DNA of 64,000 nt from Kriegella aquimaris. Its GTDB lineage: Bacteria > Bacteroidota > Bacteroidia > Flavobacteriales > Flavobacteriaceae. The stretch spans positions 186,001-250,000 of the forward strand of contig NZ_FNGV01000007.1 of NCBI RefSeq assembly GCF_900103215.1. The letters are read 5' to 3'. Shown in pieces: positions 10,008-18,809 of this stretch; positions within the stretch are counted from its first letter, which is position 1; each line of letters opens with the position of its first letter. The notes under the pieces are model-generated. The model saw only the letters and a program-made list of their open reading frames with translations, was not told where the DNA came from and ran no database searches. A program made the translations under genes and the position numbers.

Positions 10008-10245
10008 ATTTTCCTGATGCTCGATCAAAATTTTAGGGTTTAAGATTAAGCAATGGAAAGTATATTTTGGTGTCCCATCCGTACCCTAAGAAAAGAGACC
10101 CCATTGCATTGTCAATCAGCGATGATGGAACGGTATTTAATGGGCTGGCGACCAATCGAATACCAGAATGTCATTGCGCACGAAGGATATATTTTTGATT
10201 GCTTTTGCCGGATCGAACAAAGAGAAAAAAGAAGTCCTGAAAATT
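10008..10245 (+). pseudogene. Degenerate duplicate of the 3' end of the sialidase-like gene
   Basis: These 238 bp align closely to 5520-5773 inside the sialidase/BNR-like lipoprotein gene on the same strand, for example the shared stretch CCCTAAGAAAAGAGACCCCA. The copy has an internal deletion of about 16 bp near 10140, several indels and loss of frame; no start or signal peptide remains. It is therefore a dead fragment, not a gene. Together with the parent it brackets sdhCAB as direct repeats, so it records a tandem duplication or insertion event. Confidence 0.85.
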
Positions 10246-10318
10246 GGACAGTATAAAAATTAAACGCTCCACAGTATACTTTAAGATTTTTCTTTTGCTT
10301 TAAAAAAGGTAATTTCTT

Positions 10319-11350
10319 TCATTTTTTTAACCATTTTATGGCTGCAGAAATTGTGGGGTCATCCAGCAGCTTATCATAATCATCATTACTTTTGACATAG
10401 ACATCAGGCTTCACGGACAACTCTTCGTAGACATATTTTTTTCCGTCCGCAATTTTATTTACACTGAGTAAAAGGTAGCCTTGATTTTTCATAAATAAAA
10501 AACCTTCAGTCGCACTGCAAAAACCAGGTGTTGATTCGCCAAAGACCTTAACATTTGGTTGTTGTTTGAGATAGACTGCTAGTATCTCTCCTGAACTAAT
10601 GGTAGATTTCCCGATCAGTACGGCCATAGGAATATGAACCTTATTGGAACAACTTTCTTGTATATTCGCCAGTTTGTTACCATTTTCATCAATGGCTACT
10701 CCTTTTCTAATTTTAGAAGGTGCTAGAAACTTTCCGTCCCTGTCCACCCCATAACCTAAGATTGTATCAGTGAGCAAGGGTTCTATCCCAGTAATCATGG
10801 GGGCTGAATTCCCTCCCGTATTCATTCGGAGGTCAATAATCAAGGATTTAGGCCGCTTTTCAAGAAGACTGCACAATGAATCTCTTAACATTTTTGCCCT
10901 TTGGTCAATATCTTCTTGATTGGTAATGTTCATTGAAGGAATTCTAAGATACCCTATATCATTTGCAAGATATTCGGTCACAATTCTTGGACCTTTTAAA
11001 AACTCCTTTTTTATAGCTTCACCAAGTACCTCATCAAAATTTATGGGAGGCGGGTATCTGTAAGAAGAAGTTTCATTCATTGCCATACCATGATAGTCTT
11101 TCAATTGTTGAAATCCGTATACTATCGCCGGAAAGGCTTCGCTATAAGTCTTGGCATCTTTTGCCTTTACGTATGCCGAATCTCTTATCTGATGCCAATT
11201 TAAGTTCTTTCCAAATAAAGATTTGGATTGCATTATATGAAGAGCGCTATCAATGTAAACCTTGACCGAAACTGGCATTTGCCCTTGTATCTCGCCTCTG
11301 GAGCAAAGAAATAGGCAAAGAAATAAACTAAGTTTAATAAATTCTTTCAT
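10319..11350 (-). CDS. Secreted S41 family peptidase
   Basis: The 343-residue protein has an N-terminal signal peptide (hydrophobic LSLFLCLFLC, then GQ) and a peptidase S41 (C-terminal processing protease/tricorn-like) domain. The signature LIIDLRMNTGG lies at about 170-180 and the catalytic serine is in TISSGE at about 251-256, with GESTPGF following. No PDZ domain is evident, so it is a compact form. It probably acts in the periplasm or outside the cell on peptides. It is the last of a minus-strand series with two more S41 enzymes and a beta-lactamase-like hydrolase; 156 bp separate it from the upstream gene, so it may have its own promoter. Confidence 0.88.
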   Translation of the reverse strand: MKEFIKLSLFLCLFLCSRGEIQGQMPVSVKVYIDSALHIMQSKSLFGKNLNWHQIRDSAYVKAKDAKTYSEAFPAIVYGFQQLKDYHGMAMNETSSYRYPPPINFDEVLGEAIKKEFLKGPRIVTEYLANDIGYLRIPSMNITNQEDIDQRAKMLRDSLCSLLEKRPKSLIIDLRMNTGGNSAPMITGIEPLLTDTILGYGVDRDGKFLAPSKIRKGVAIDENGNKLANIQESCSNKVHIPMAVLIGKSTISSGEILAVYLKQQPNVKVFGESTPGFCSATEGFLFMKNQGYLLLSVNKIADGKKYVYEELSVKPDVYVKSNDDYDKLLDDPTISAAIKWLKK

Positions 11351-11506
11351 AATAATTTCTATTTAGATTTTGACAATGTGAGAATCACCGATAAAAATTC
11401 AAACGTTATGCAATATTCTTATGACATTTATTGTACTTCGCCATTAGGCTTTGTAAAAATTCATGAAAAACTAGACTTCGCAATCTTGAATCTAGCAGTG
11501 GCCGTT

Positions 11507-12829
11507 TTATATGGATACATTTGGTCTTCTTACCAACAATTCCTTGATTTTGTTAGAAAGAAAATGCCCAAATGGAGGCTCGGTGTTTGACAGTACGATG
11601 GCAATATGATTTGTGTTCGGGTAAAGGTTCAGTTCCACACAAACGTTGATGAATCCGCCGCTATGGCCTACGATATGTTCATGACCAATGAGGTGGTGCT
11701 CCGTTCCGTAACCATAGTGGCCATCTACCGTTTCATCGAACAGACATTTTTGGGTGCTGGGGCCTAATAATTGGCCGTTGTTCAAACCTCTTAGGAACAG
11801 ATGTATGTCGCCTACTGTTGATGTGCCGCCACCCGCACCCGTTCCGGCAGCGGTATACTTCATTTTTAATGGCTCAAAAATGTTCTCCTCCACATATTCT
11901 TGAAAAGTTAGCCCGCTAATTTTTTCTATAATTATTCCTAATAGACCAAATCCTGTATTACTATAGCGTAAATCAGTTCCTGGAGCAAAATGAAGTTTGT
12001 CGGCTTCTATAAACGGCATAAAGCTTTTCGAGGATACCAAGTCGTCCTTTAATTTTTCGTATAACGGACTCTCGAAAAAATCGCCCATTCCCGAGGTATG
12101 AGTAAGCAATTGGGCCAAGGTAATAGCATGTAGTTTATTGTTCTTTAGATCGGGTAAAAATGTGACGACGGTATTATCCAGATCCAATTTTTTCTGGTCT
12201 TGTAGCTGTAAGATTGCTATTGCGGTAAACATCTTGCCCGCCGAAGCGAGGCTAAATTGGGTGTTCAGGGTATTGGGCTTCCCTTTGGTATCTTTTCCGA
12301 ATGATTTGTTATATAATGTTTTATCACTTTTTGAGATGAATACATTTCCCGAAAAGCCTTTGTCTAGCTTATGGGTGATGTAGTCGTCAAGCGCGGCCTG
12401 TAGTTCCTTTTTTTTCAATTTACCAGACTTCAGACCAATTTCAGGTAACGGCAAGGGAATTATCTTTCGCTCCAAAAACTTTTGGTTTTCGTCCGTGGAT
12501 ATCATAAACCTCCACCACGTATCGTATTTGCCTTCTTTTACTATCAGATCCATTTTGGAGGTAGAAACATACACCCAATCTTTCACTTCTACTTTCCCTA
12601 ACAGGTTATACGTGTTTTTATGGCCTTGTAGCGTGCGTTTGACAGTTTCCCCGTCGCTGGAAATCGTGCTTAAAAATCTGTGATATTGCAACGTGTCCCC
12701 TGTATTGTAAATCGTTATAAACCGTTCGGCCTCGGCTTTTAATCGGTCTTTCTCAATTGGATTTTGTGAAATTCCCATAATGGATATTAGCATGCCTAAA
12801 GTGAATACTAGTTTGATTTTTTGTTTCAT
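11507..12829 (-). CDS. Secreted serine hydrolase, class C beta-lactamase family
   Basis: The 440-residue protein has a signal peptide, an N-terminal domain of about 140 residues and a beta-lactamase/DD-peptidase-like domain. The serine nucleophile motif SAGK is at about 196-199, YSN at about 289-291 and the KTG-equivalent HSGG at about 389-392. Such proteins are usually esterases, peptidases or carboxypeptidases, not antibiotic-resistance enzymes. It starts 14 bp after the stop of an S41 peptidase gene, so the two are probably in one transcript and export together. The N-terminal region is unassigned. Confidence 0.88.
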   Translation of the reverse strand: MKQKIKLVFTLGMLISIMGISQNPIEKDRLKAEAERFITIYNTGDTLQYHRFLSTISSDGETVKRTLQGHKNTYNLLGKVEVKDWVYVSTSKMDLIVKEGKYDTWWRFMISTDENQKFLERKIIPLPLPEIGLKSGKLKKKELQAALDDYITHKLDKGFSGNVFISKSDKTLYNKSFGKDTKGKPNTLNTQFSLASAGKMFTAIAILQLQDQKKLDLDNTVVTFLPDLKNNKLHAITLAQLLTHTSGMGDFFESPLYEKLKDDLVSSKSFMPFIEADKLHFAPGTDLRYSNTGFGLLGIIIEKISGLTFQEYVEENIFEPLKMKYTAAGTGAGGGTSTVGDIHLFLRGLNNGQLLGPSTQKCLFDETVDGHYGYGTEHHLIGHEHIVGHSGGFINVCVELNLYPNTNHIAIVLSNTEPPFGHFLSNKIKELLVRRPNVSI

Positions 12830-12843
12830 TTGCCTTTTTTTAA

Positions 12844-14307
12844 TTATAAATCCGTCTTGAAAACCAACTGACGTGATTCGGTATTTTCTTTAAGTATTTC
12901 CATGGCCCGTTCCATAACCTCATCTTTTTTGAATAACTTCCCTTCAATAGTTGGTCTTACCTCGTAATCTGGAATGACACCCTGGTCTTTGAACGCATAG
13001 TCCCCAACCGCGGTATAATAAGCCAACAGTGGTATGCCGAGATCAATCTTGGAATTGGGTAGCTTGACAATGGCAAAGGCACCGCTATTATTGCCATGGT
13101 AGCCACCTCCTGTCTCCTCCCCGATGAACACAGCACGTTTCAGGTGGTGCGCCACGGCCGCAAACTCCGAGGTTACAGAAAAGCTGCCGCCATTGATTAA
13201 TACAATGACCTTTCCTAGAAAAGGATTGTTTTGTGGTTTTTGAATTTTGAGGTTCTTGTTTTTCTTCCATAGGTACTTGCCGTTATCGTTCTTGGATAAC
13301 ATTCCACGCATCAACCCATAAAATTTGGGCAGGCGGGCATGTTCGTGAAAGGAAAATTTTTTATCGGTGACGGCCTCCAACCGATCGTAGTATGAAAACG
13401 ATTTATCTACCAAATACGATAATAACAAGGCACCATAGGCATCCTTGCCTCCTTCATTATTCCTCAGATCAAGGATTAAATTCTCGACTTCGTTGGCACG
13501 GATCTCTGTAAAAGAGGATTTAAGAAAATTCTTGAAATTTGATTTGTCATCGGGCCAAAAGGAAATTATGGTCATAACGGCCGTTTTGTGGTCCTCGGTA
13601 ATTTCCAATTGAAAAGGAGTCTCTGGATTTTCGTTTTGCTGTTTCGCCTTGATTTCTTCCAAAGTAACCGGATTAAGCGTAACCGTTTTTTCAATTTCAT
13701 CTTCGAGATAGTCCACGATAAAGCGATTTGGCGGATTTTCTACGTTGGTAATTATGTTACCATACAGACCGTTGAAAAATTTGTTTATTTCATAATATTT
13801 GAACGTGGTATTCCGGCCATCTGAGAATAGTGTTTTTTTTAGTTTTTCGACAATCTTTTTCATACCCTCCCCGTTAATGGCCAAAATTTGGGTATTTGGC
13901 TTAAAGGGCATTTCCTTCCCGTATGAGGATACTGCATAAGCCGTATCACCTTCGAAAAATAGTTGAAGCGGGAATAAAGTCTGTGTATTATAATAATAGT
14001 TGTAAGTATCAATTTTAGGTGGGAGCAATTTGGTATGCCCGCATCCTATTTCCGAAATCAACGGTAGTAATTTCTTGTAGAATTCCTGCTCCGACAGCGG
14101 TGTTTTTAGACTATTTTGAATAGACTTAAAATGTGTATCCATTTGTGCTTTTGAAGTATATCGATAAAGACCAGGGTGTGCCTCTTCAAGAGCAGTCCTA
14201 AAAAAATGGAAATCGTTCTGTAATTCATTCGGATTTAGTATGGGTAGTTTTTGAGCACCTAGTGCCGCACTCAAAAGAAACGTTCCTAAATAAAGTATCT
14301 TTTTCAT
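12844..14307 (-). CDS. Secreted S41 family peptidase
   Basis: The 487-residue protein has a signal peptide (YLGTFLLSAALGAQ) and a helical N-terminal domain rich in charged residues. The S41 domain contains LILDLRNNEGG, the catalytic-serine motif GGSFSVTSEF, and GEETGGGYHGNNSG, which matches the conserved GExTxG strand. It is predicted to be periplasmic or secreted. Its ATG is 28 bp downstream of the small secreted protein gene, and the serine hydrolase gene starts 14 bp after its stop, so these form the core of an operon. Confidence 0.9.
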   Translation of the reverse strand: MKKILYLGTFLLSAALGAQKLPILNPNELQNDFHFFRTALEEAHPGLYRYTSKAQMDTHFKSIQNSLKTPLSEQEFYKKLLPLISEIGCGHTKLLPPKIDTYNYYYNTQTLFPLQLFFEGDTAYAVSSYGKEMPFKPNTQILAINGEGMKKIVEKLKKTLFSDGRNTTFKYYEINKFFNGLYGNIITNVENPPNRFIVDYLEDEIEKTVTLNPVTLEEIKAKQQNENPETPFQLEITEDHKTAVMTIISFWPDDKSNFKNFLKSSFTEIRANEVENLILDLRNNEGGKDAYGALLLSYLVDKSFSYYDRLEAVTDKKFSFHEHARLPKFYGLMRGMLSKNDNGKYLWKKNKNLKIQKPQNNPFLGKVIVLINGGSFSVTSEFAAVAHHLKRAVFIGEETGGGYHGNNSGAFAIVKLPNSKIDLGIPLLAYYTAVGDYAFKDQGVIPDYEVRPTIEGKLFKKDEVMERAMEILKENTESRQLVFKTDL

Positions 14308-14335
14308 GGTTTAATTTTTTAAAATTTTAAAAATG

Positions 14336-14818
14336 TTAATTCGTTTTGACCCGGATTTCGCTACTGGATACTGGACGCTTGAAAATATACCGTGTTATGA
14401 AAATGCCATTCGGATCTTCGTCCCCATTCGAACTTTCAACACCGCTGTTTACGAAGGCTAATTCCCAGCCCTGATCGGCCAGATTGTTCAGCTTTGAGGT
14501 GATCACAGCATCATTGGCCGCAATATTTTGAAAACGGATACCGCCAAGATTGAAAAAGTTCAACAGCTTGGTCTCCTCAAAATTTTTGATCCTGATTTCG
14601 CCCCTATCTGATTTATTCCTTTCGTCATCCTCTGCGCTGCGAGTAGCGGTAAACTCCTTGTAATCCCTACTTTCTAAGGGATCTATCATTCTAGATCTGC
14701 CCAAACCGTTTGGTACGATGGATTCTACTGTTGTAATAGTCTTGTAGTCAAAACTTTGGCCCCAAGTACTAATGCCGATCGAGTACATAAAAACGAAGAT
14801 TATGTGTTTGATTTTCAT
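14336..14818 (-). CDS. Small secreted protein, DUF4177-like motif
   Basis: The product has 160 residues with a clear signal peptide (IIFVFMYSIGISTWGQ). The mature part is charged. A C-terminal segment LNNLADQGWELAFV resembles the core of DUF4177-type proteins (LxxLGxxGWELV), but the match is short and tentative. Function is unknown. It lies between two S41 peptidase genes in the same orientation, so it may be a substrate, inhibitor or partner of those peptidases; that is inference from position only. Confidence 0.7.
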   Translation of the reverse strand: MKIKHIIFVFMYSIGISTWGQSFDYKTITTVESIVPNGLGRSRMIDPLESRDYKEFTATRSAEDDERNKSDRGEIRIKNFEETKLLNFFNLGGIRFQNIAANDAVITSKLNNLADQGWELAFVNSGVESSNGDEDPNGIFITRYIFKRPVSSSEIRVKTN

Positions 14819-14883
14819 TGATTCAAGTTTTAATTGTTGATGATTTTTGAATAGTTACTTTTTGATTGCCTGTATTTTTAGGG

Positions 14884-16188
14884 TTAGTTAACTTCCAAAA
14901 GGGAATTGACATATCCGTTCTGGAAATGGGTATTTGGATTGGCGGGATCGGTAATCCATCGCCCATCAACTATAAATTTATAGCTTATCGTTCCAGGTTT
15001 GACCTCTGCTTCCGCTACCCATTTATCGTTTCTTTTGGTCATTTTTAGGTCTGTTTCCCAAAAATTGAACGAACCCGAAAGAACCACTTCTTTTGCATTG
15101 GTGTATCCCTCTAGAATAAATTGCACTTTTCGAAATTCAGGTCGAGCTGTTTGGACCTTTTGGATCTGGTCGGCCAGAATTATCTTTTGAGCCGTATCGG
15201 TCGTAAATTTCAGAATAGTCTTCAATGCCCAAAGATGACCGGTATACAATGCCATATTGGATTTCACGATACTATCGGGTACTACCCCTATACCTTCCCA
15301 ATTGGTTTTGCTGATAGGGTTGATAGCTTGCATATAGGGCACCGCGATTGCATAGTGCTTGTTTATAGGTACCTGTTGGTTCGGGTTTGCTCCTCCCTTG
15401 GTAGTTTCTCCGATTAATTTGGCCCGTTTCTGTTGTTTTAAGTCATAGGCCAATTCTTCGCCCCCCGAAAAGGTCCGTCGGCTGGTTAGAACATAAATCG
15501 GTTTGTCTACATATTTTTTGTAGGGCAGCCAAGCATACGTCCAAAATTGTTTGGTGGAATTGTTCCGGCGTGTGTAAAAATCAAATAAATGAACTGGTTC
15601 CTTGAAAAAAAAGCTGCATAGAAAGGGTATGGTATTTTCGTCCAAACTTCCCCTGCAATTTCGCAGATCTAGGATAAGCGCTTTTGTATTCTCGATTTTT
15701 CGTATGGCGGCTACCAAGGTATCGGCACATTGCGCTAACGGGCCGAAGATGGGTAATTCCATGTAGCCGATGTTACCTTCGAGAACTTCTACATTGGTAA
15801 CGCCATATCGGTTCTCTTTTAGAATAGTGTCCATCCATTCTAGCTGTTCCTTTAGTTCCAGTTCCGTTGGTATGCTGTCGGTGGAAATTTCATTCTGGCT
15901 GTAAGAAACGCTCAGGTGAAGATCTTTGGAAATTTCCCTTAAATCATTTGTCAGCTGAAAAGCGAACTCCCTATCATCGGAAATGGCGTCGTATTTACCC
16001 GATACAAAATGTTCCATTATCCCGATTTTCATGGTTTCTGCCATTTTCGGAAATACATAGCTATCCTCTAATATCCTGCCTATATTGGAAAGAATTTCCT
16101 TTTTTTCGTTAACGGACAGTTGTGCAAAGTTGGTGGTGGAAATGAAAAACACCATAAATGCTACCGCTAGTTTAATTGTTTTGTTCAT
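14884..16188 (-). CDS. S41 peptidase with C-terminal glycogen-binding (CBM48-like) domain
   Basis: The 434-residue secreted protein begins with a signal peptide (AFMVFFISTTNFAQ). An N-terminal helical region is followed by a peptidase S41 domain with LILDLRNCRGS, catalytic-serine motif TFSGGEE and GETTKGGANP. The last 85 or so residues are a distinct immunoglobulin-like domain with VVLSGSFNFW, YKFIVDGRW and DPANPN, which match the AMPK-beta/CBM48 glycogen-binding fold. A peptidase fused to a glycan-binding module suggests it is targeted to glycan-linked protein or to an alpha-glucan surface. It heads the hydrolase operon, separated from the PKD lipoprotein gene by a hairpin. Confidence 0.88.
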   Translation of the reverse strand: MNKTIKLAVAFMVFFISTTNFAQLSVNEKKEILSNIGRILEDSYVFPKMAETMKIGIMEHFVSGKYDAISDDREFAFQLTNDLREISKDLHLSVSYSQNEISTDSIPTELELKEQLEWMDTILKENRYGVTNVEVLEGNIGYMELPIFGPLAQCADTLVAAIRKIENTKALILDLRNCRGSLDENTIPFLCSFFFKEPVHLFDFYTRRNNSTKQFWTYAWLPYKKYVDKPIYVLTSRRTFSGGEELAYDLKQQKRAKLIGETTKGGANPNQQVPINKHYAIAVPYMQAINPISKTNWEGIGVVPDSIVKSNMALYTGHLWALKTILKFTTDTAQKIILADQIQKVQTARPEFRKVQFILEGYTNAKEVVLSGSFNFWETDLKMTKRNDKWVAEAEVKPGTISYKFIVDGRWITDPANPNTHFQNGYVNSLLEVN

Positions 16189-16213
16189 TTTTTTATGATT
16201 CTTTGTTTTTCTA

Positions 16214-16241
16214 ACCGATAGTGTTTTACTACGCTATCGGT
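16214..16241 (-). terminator. Hairpin between PKD lipoprotein and S41 genes
   Basis: ACCGATAGTG and CGCTATCGGT pair to a 10-bp stem (one G-T pair) around an 8-base loop. On the minus strand it follows the PKD lipoprotein gene and is trailed by GTTAGAAAAAC, so the T-run is poor. It may attenuate read-through into the peptidase operon rather than stop it fully. Confidence 0.45.
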
Positions 16242-16276
16242 ATTATGAATTTTTTAAAGTTCAAAGCCGAACTGTC

Positions 16277-18364
16277 TTATCTGTGAACATTTCCCAATGA
16301 CAGATCTTCAAATTGATTGGTGGTTTCGACGTTACTATTGATTATCGCTCTATCATCTTCCAGAACAATACCATAACCCAGACCGTGCGTTATTTTTGAA
16401 TTGGTAATGGTCAGATTAGCAAGATAATTTCCATCAAGGCCTATGGCTGTAATTTGAGAAATACCCGGCATATCTGTTTTGCCCGCATAACTTACTTCGG
16501 TAAAATCCATTACATTTTTGGGACTTTTGGACTGAAAGCGGATTCCGTTCCAAAAGCCCTTTGTTTCTTTCATCCCTGTAAATACTATCTTTTGTACATC
16601 GGTGCCCTTTGCTTCCAAATAGCCATTGGGAAAAATTCCGATCATTTTATCTTCGGCAAGTTTGAAAACGGCACCTGGAAGTATTTTAAGCCCAGATTGT
16701 ATAGACAGATTACCACTTATCAAGTAGGTTGCGCCAAAGTTCAGGGCAGGCCATACAGATTCGGTCTGATTCAGGAGAATGGAGCCGAAAATTTCGACAC
16801 CATCATGTCCGTTTCCAGTAAATTGTAATGCAGGAGCCTGTCCCAGTTTCGCTATTTCGTTGGCCGGTAAGGTGACTGCGGGACCTTTGTTGTCTATAAA
16901 TTTGATGAAACCAAAACTGTCAATTTTGGCGCCATTTTCCACCAACAATCCGTTGCCTCCGCTTCCAGAAATTATGGAATTCGATATTTTTAATCGGGCG
17001 TTAGCCTTTCCATACAAACCAATAGCGGTTTTGGTAGCAAAACCATCGATTATGGCATTGCCTGCATCAAATATTTCTACATGTTTCAGTACATTGTTTT
17101 CTTTGTTCGATTTAATGGATATTCCATTCCAGAACCCATCGACCATTGTCTGCGTTCCATGAAACTTAATCGGGTTTTGTGGTGAACCGATTGCTGTCAT
17201 AAAACCTGTCGGGGTCACCAGTACTTCCGCGTTATGTTCGAAAAGGAATTCAACTCCTTCGTAGATATGGACGCCGGAGGCAATTTCAATATTGCCTTCT
17301 ACTACATAAGAAATGGTATTTTCAACTTGGGCATTACCAGACCGAAGGGGAATCCAATGCGAAATTTCGGACATATTTACCCTGTCCCCAATTACATGAA
17401 TTGTGTTGTTCACATTATCCATAAACTCCATCAGTCCATTGAGCGATCCCAATTGTGATGCGGGAAGCACCATTATTTTCTCGTTGTTGTTAAAAGTATT
17501 TCCTAAGGGAAGATTCAAATTACCTCCGCCATCAACGACTAGGCCATAACCAGCACTATATTGAATTGTTGAATTAGCCAATGTCAAGTTGGATGAATTG
17601 GAATTGCCAACAACTAGGGCACTTGCAAAATCAATTCCATCGGCAGCCGAACTACCTCCATATTCAATCGTTGTCCTTTCCAGAATATTAGAAGTCGTAT
17701 TAGATTTAATTATAAGGCCTTTCCAATATCCTGGGGTTTTGACCTTACCTGTGAAAACGATTTGGGCTTCGGGGGATCCTATTCCCTGAATCGATCCCGG
17801 TGAATCGATAAACATGCCTTTGTCGGTTTCAAATGCTACGGTGACCGATGGGTCTATGGTAAGAGCTGCTTTCACATGAATATCCCCGGTAACTAGATAA
17901 TCGATTTTAGTATTATCCTCAAATATGTTGACCAGGTGGGTGTCTACGTTAATATCTTCATCTAGAATTATTGTTTCGTCTAAATGATGGTCATCAATCT
18001 CCTTTACGGAAAGTGAAATTTCGTCGGTATCAAAAAAAGATTGGTTGTAAATCTTAAGTTCTACGACATAATTGCCTGCTTTATCGGGAGTGAATTTGGG
18101 GGTTGCGGTAGTTTGATTTTCCCACTCGCAAGCGCTCGTGGCTGGTTTGTTCTTAAAGCTCCACAAATATTGAAACGGTTTGCCCGCTTTATCCTTTGAC
18201 TGGGAACCGTTTAATGTTAATAGCTGACCTATGAATAGTTGTACATCGTTCAAACTTCCGGCATCCGCTTCAAGGGTGTTCATAGAATAGTCGATAGTAT
18301 CGTCTTTTTCGCATGCGAAAAGCATTGCCAAATAAATTGCCAGAAAAATTAAGTTTGTTCTCAT
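16277..18364 (-). CDS. PKD-domain lipoprotein with three beta-helix-like repeats
   Basis: The 695-residue protein has a lipobox (LAMLFAC, Cys 18), so it is exported and anchored. A PKD-like domain spans about 33-122 (FQYLWSF, AGNYVVELKI). Then come three homologous units of about 130 residues, near 160-290, 350-480 and 550-680. Each contains a GIGSP or equivalent turn, an IVFTG strand, a GxWxGI motif and an ITNSxI-xxGxGxGL strand, which is typical of right-handed parallel beta-helix proteins. It probably binds surface or extracellular polymer; no catalytic residues are evident. A copy of the 21-bp dyad motif lies 126 bp upstream of its start, linking it to the adjacent two-component system. 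Confidence 0.8.
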   Translation of the reverse strand: MRTNLIFLAIYLAMLFACEKDDTIDYSMNTLEADAGSLNDVQLFIGQLLTLNGSQSKDKAGKPFQYLWSFKNKPATSACEWENQTTATPKFTPDKAGNYVVELKIYNQSFFDTDEISLSVKEIDDHHLDETIILDEDINVDTHLVNIFEDNTKIDYLVTGDIHVKAALTIDPSVTVAFETDKGMFIDSPGSIQGIGSPEAQIVFTGKVKTPGYWKGLIIKSNTTSNILERTTIEYGGSSAADGIDFASALVVGNSNSSNLTLANSTIQYSAGYGLVVDGGGNLNLPLGNTFNNNEKIMVLPASQLGSLNGLMEFMDNVNNTIHVIGDRVNMSEISHWIPLRSGNAQVENTISYVVEGNIEIASGVHIYEGVEFLFEHNAEVLVTPTGFMTAIGSPQNPIKFHGTQTMVDGFWNGISIKSNKENNVLKHVEIFDAGNAIIDGFATKTAIGLYGKANARLKISNSIISGSGGNGLLVENGAKIDSFGFIKFIDNKGPAVTLPANEIAKLGQAPALQFTGNGHDGVEIFGSILLNQTESVWPALNFGATYLISGNLSIQSGLKILPGAVFKLAEDKMIGIFPNGYLEAKGTDVQKIVFTGMKETKGFWNGIRFQSKSPKNVMDFTEVSYAGKTDMPGISQITAIGLDGNYLANLTITNSKITHGLGYGIVLEDDRAIINSNVETTNQFEDLSLGNVHR

Positions 18365-18809
18365 ATTGATTGTTCTGAATTTTGATTCTTAAAAACGTTT
18401 GCTTTCATTTTAAAAAGTTGTGTTATTGTATCACTCATCTGAAATGCATGAAATATTTACGATACAAAGGAAGTACAGCGTTTCAATGTCTACAATCGCA
18501 TAAATATGTGAAAATGAAGATGCTCAAAACAATTTAAAAAGTGGTTAAAAGAACGAAGGGCTAAGCTTTCTGCTTTGGAAAGAGAGCGAATAAATTCGAT
18601 TGAGGAAAAAGGGCGAGATTGCCCCTTAAAACCAATCAGGTAACCCTAGTCTTGAAACCGTCAAAATTTTGTAGAAAAGGAATAGAAAAAAGTACGCGAG
18701 CAAGTTTATGTTACAAATCTTCCGTCAGCAACCTGACACCTATGCAATTCCCATGTTCTTACCCCCTCGTCCGTATCAAGGTTCTAAGGGTGTGTAAGAA
18801 TACTTTAAA
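18365..18809. other. Intergenic region upstream of PKD lipoprotein gene
   Basis: These 445 bp separate the PKD gene from the 3' end of the response-regulator gene on the same strand. Apart from one copy of the 21-bp regulatory motif (18490-18510) I see no gene or repeat. The promoter of the PKD gene must lie here. Confidence 0.5.
18490..18510 (-). promoter_or_regulatory. 21-bp dyad motif, copy A
   Basis: Read on the minus strand this is CACAT-ATTT-ATGCG-ATTGTAG, differing from copy B (19480-19500) at only 2 of 21 positions. It lies 126 bp upstream of the PKD lipoprotein start. It is a candidate operator for the NarL-type response regulator encoded next door. Confidence 0.6.

Noticed and set aside
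10053-10256. A 67-codon ORF after sdhB
   Set aside because: It lies in the wrong frame of a degenerate copy of the sialidase-like gene and has no independent coding character.
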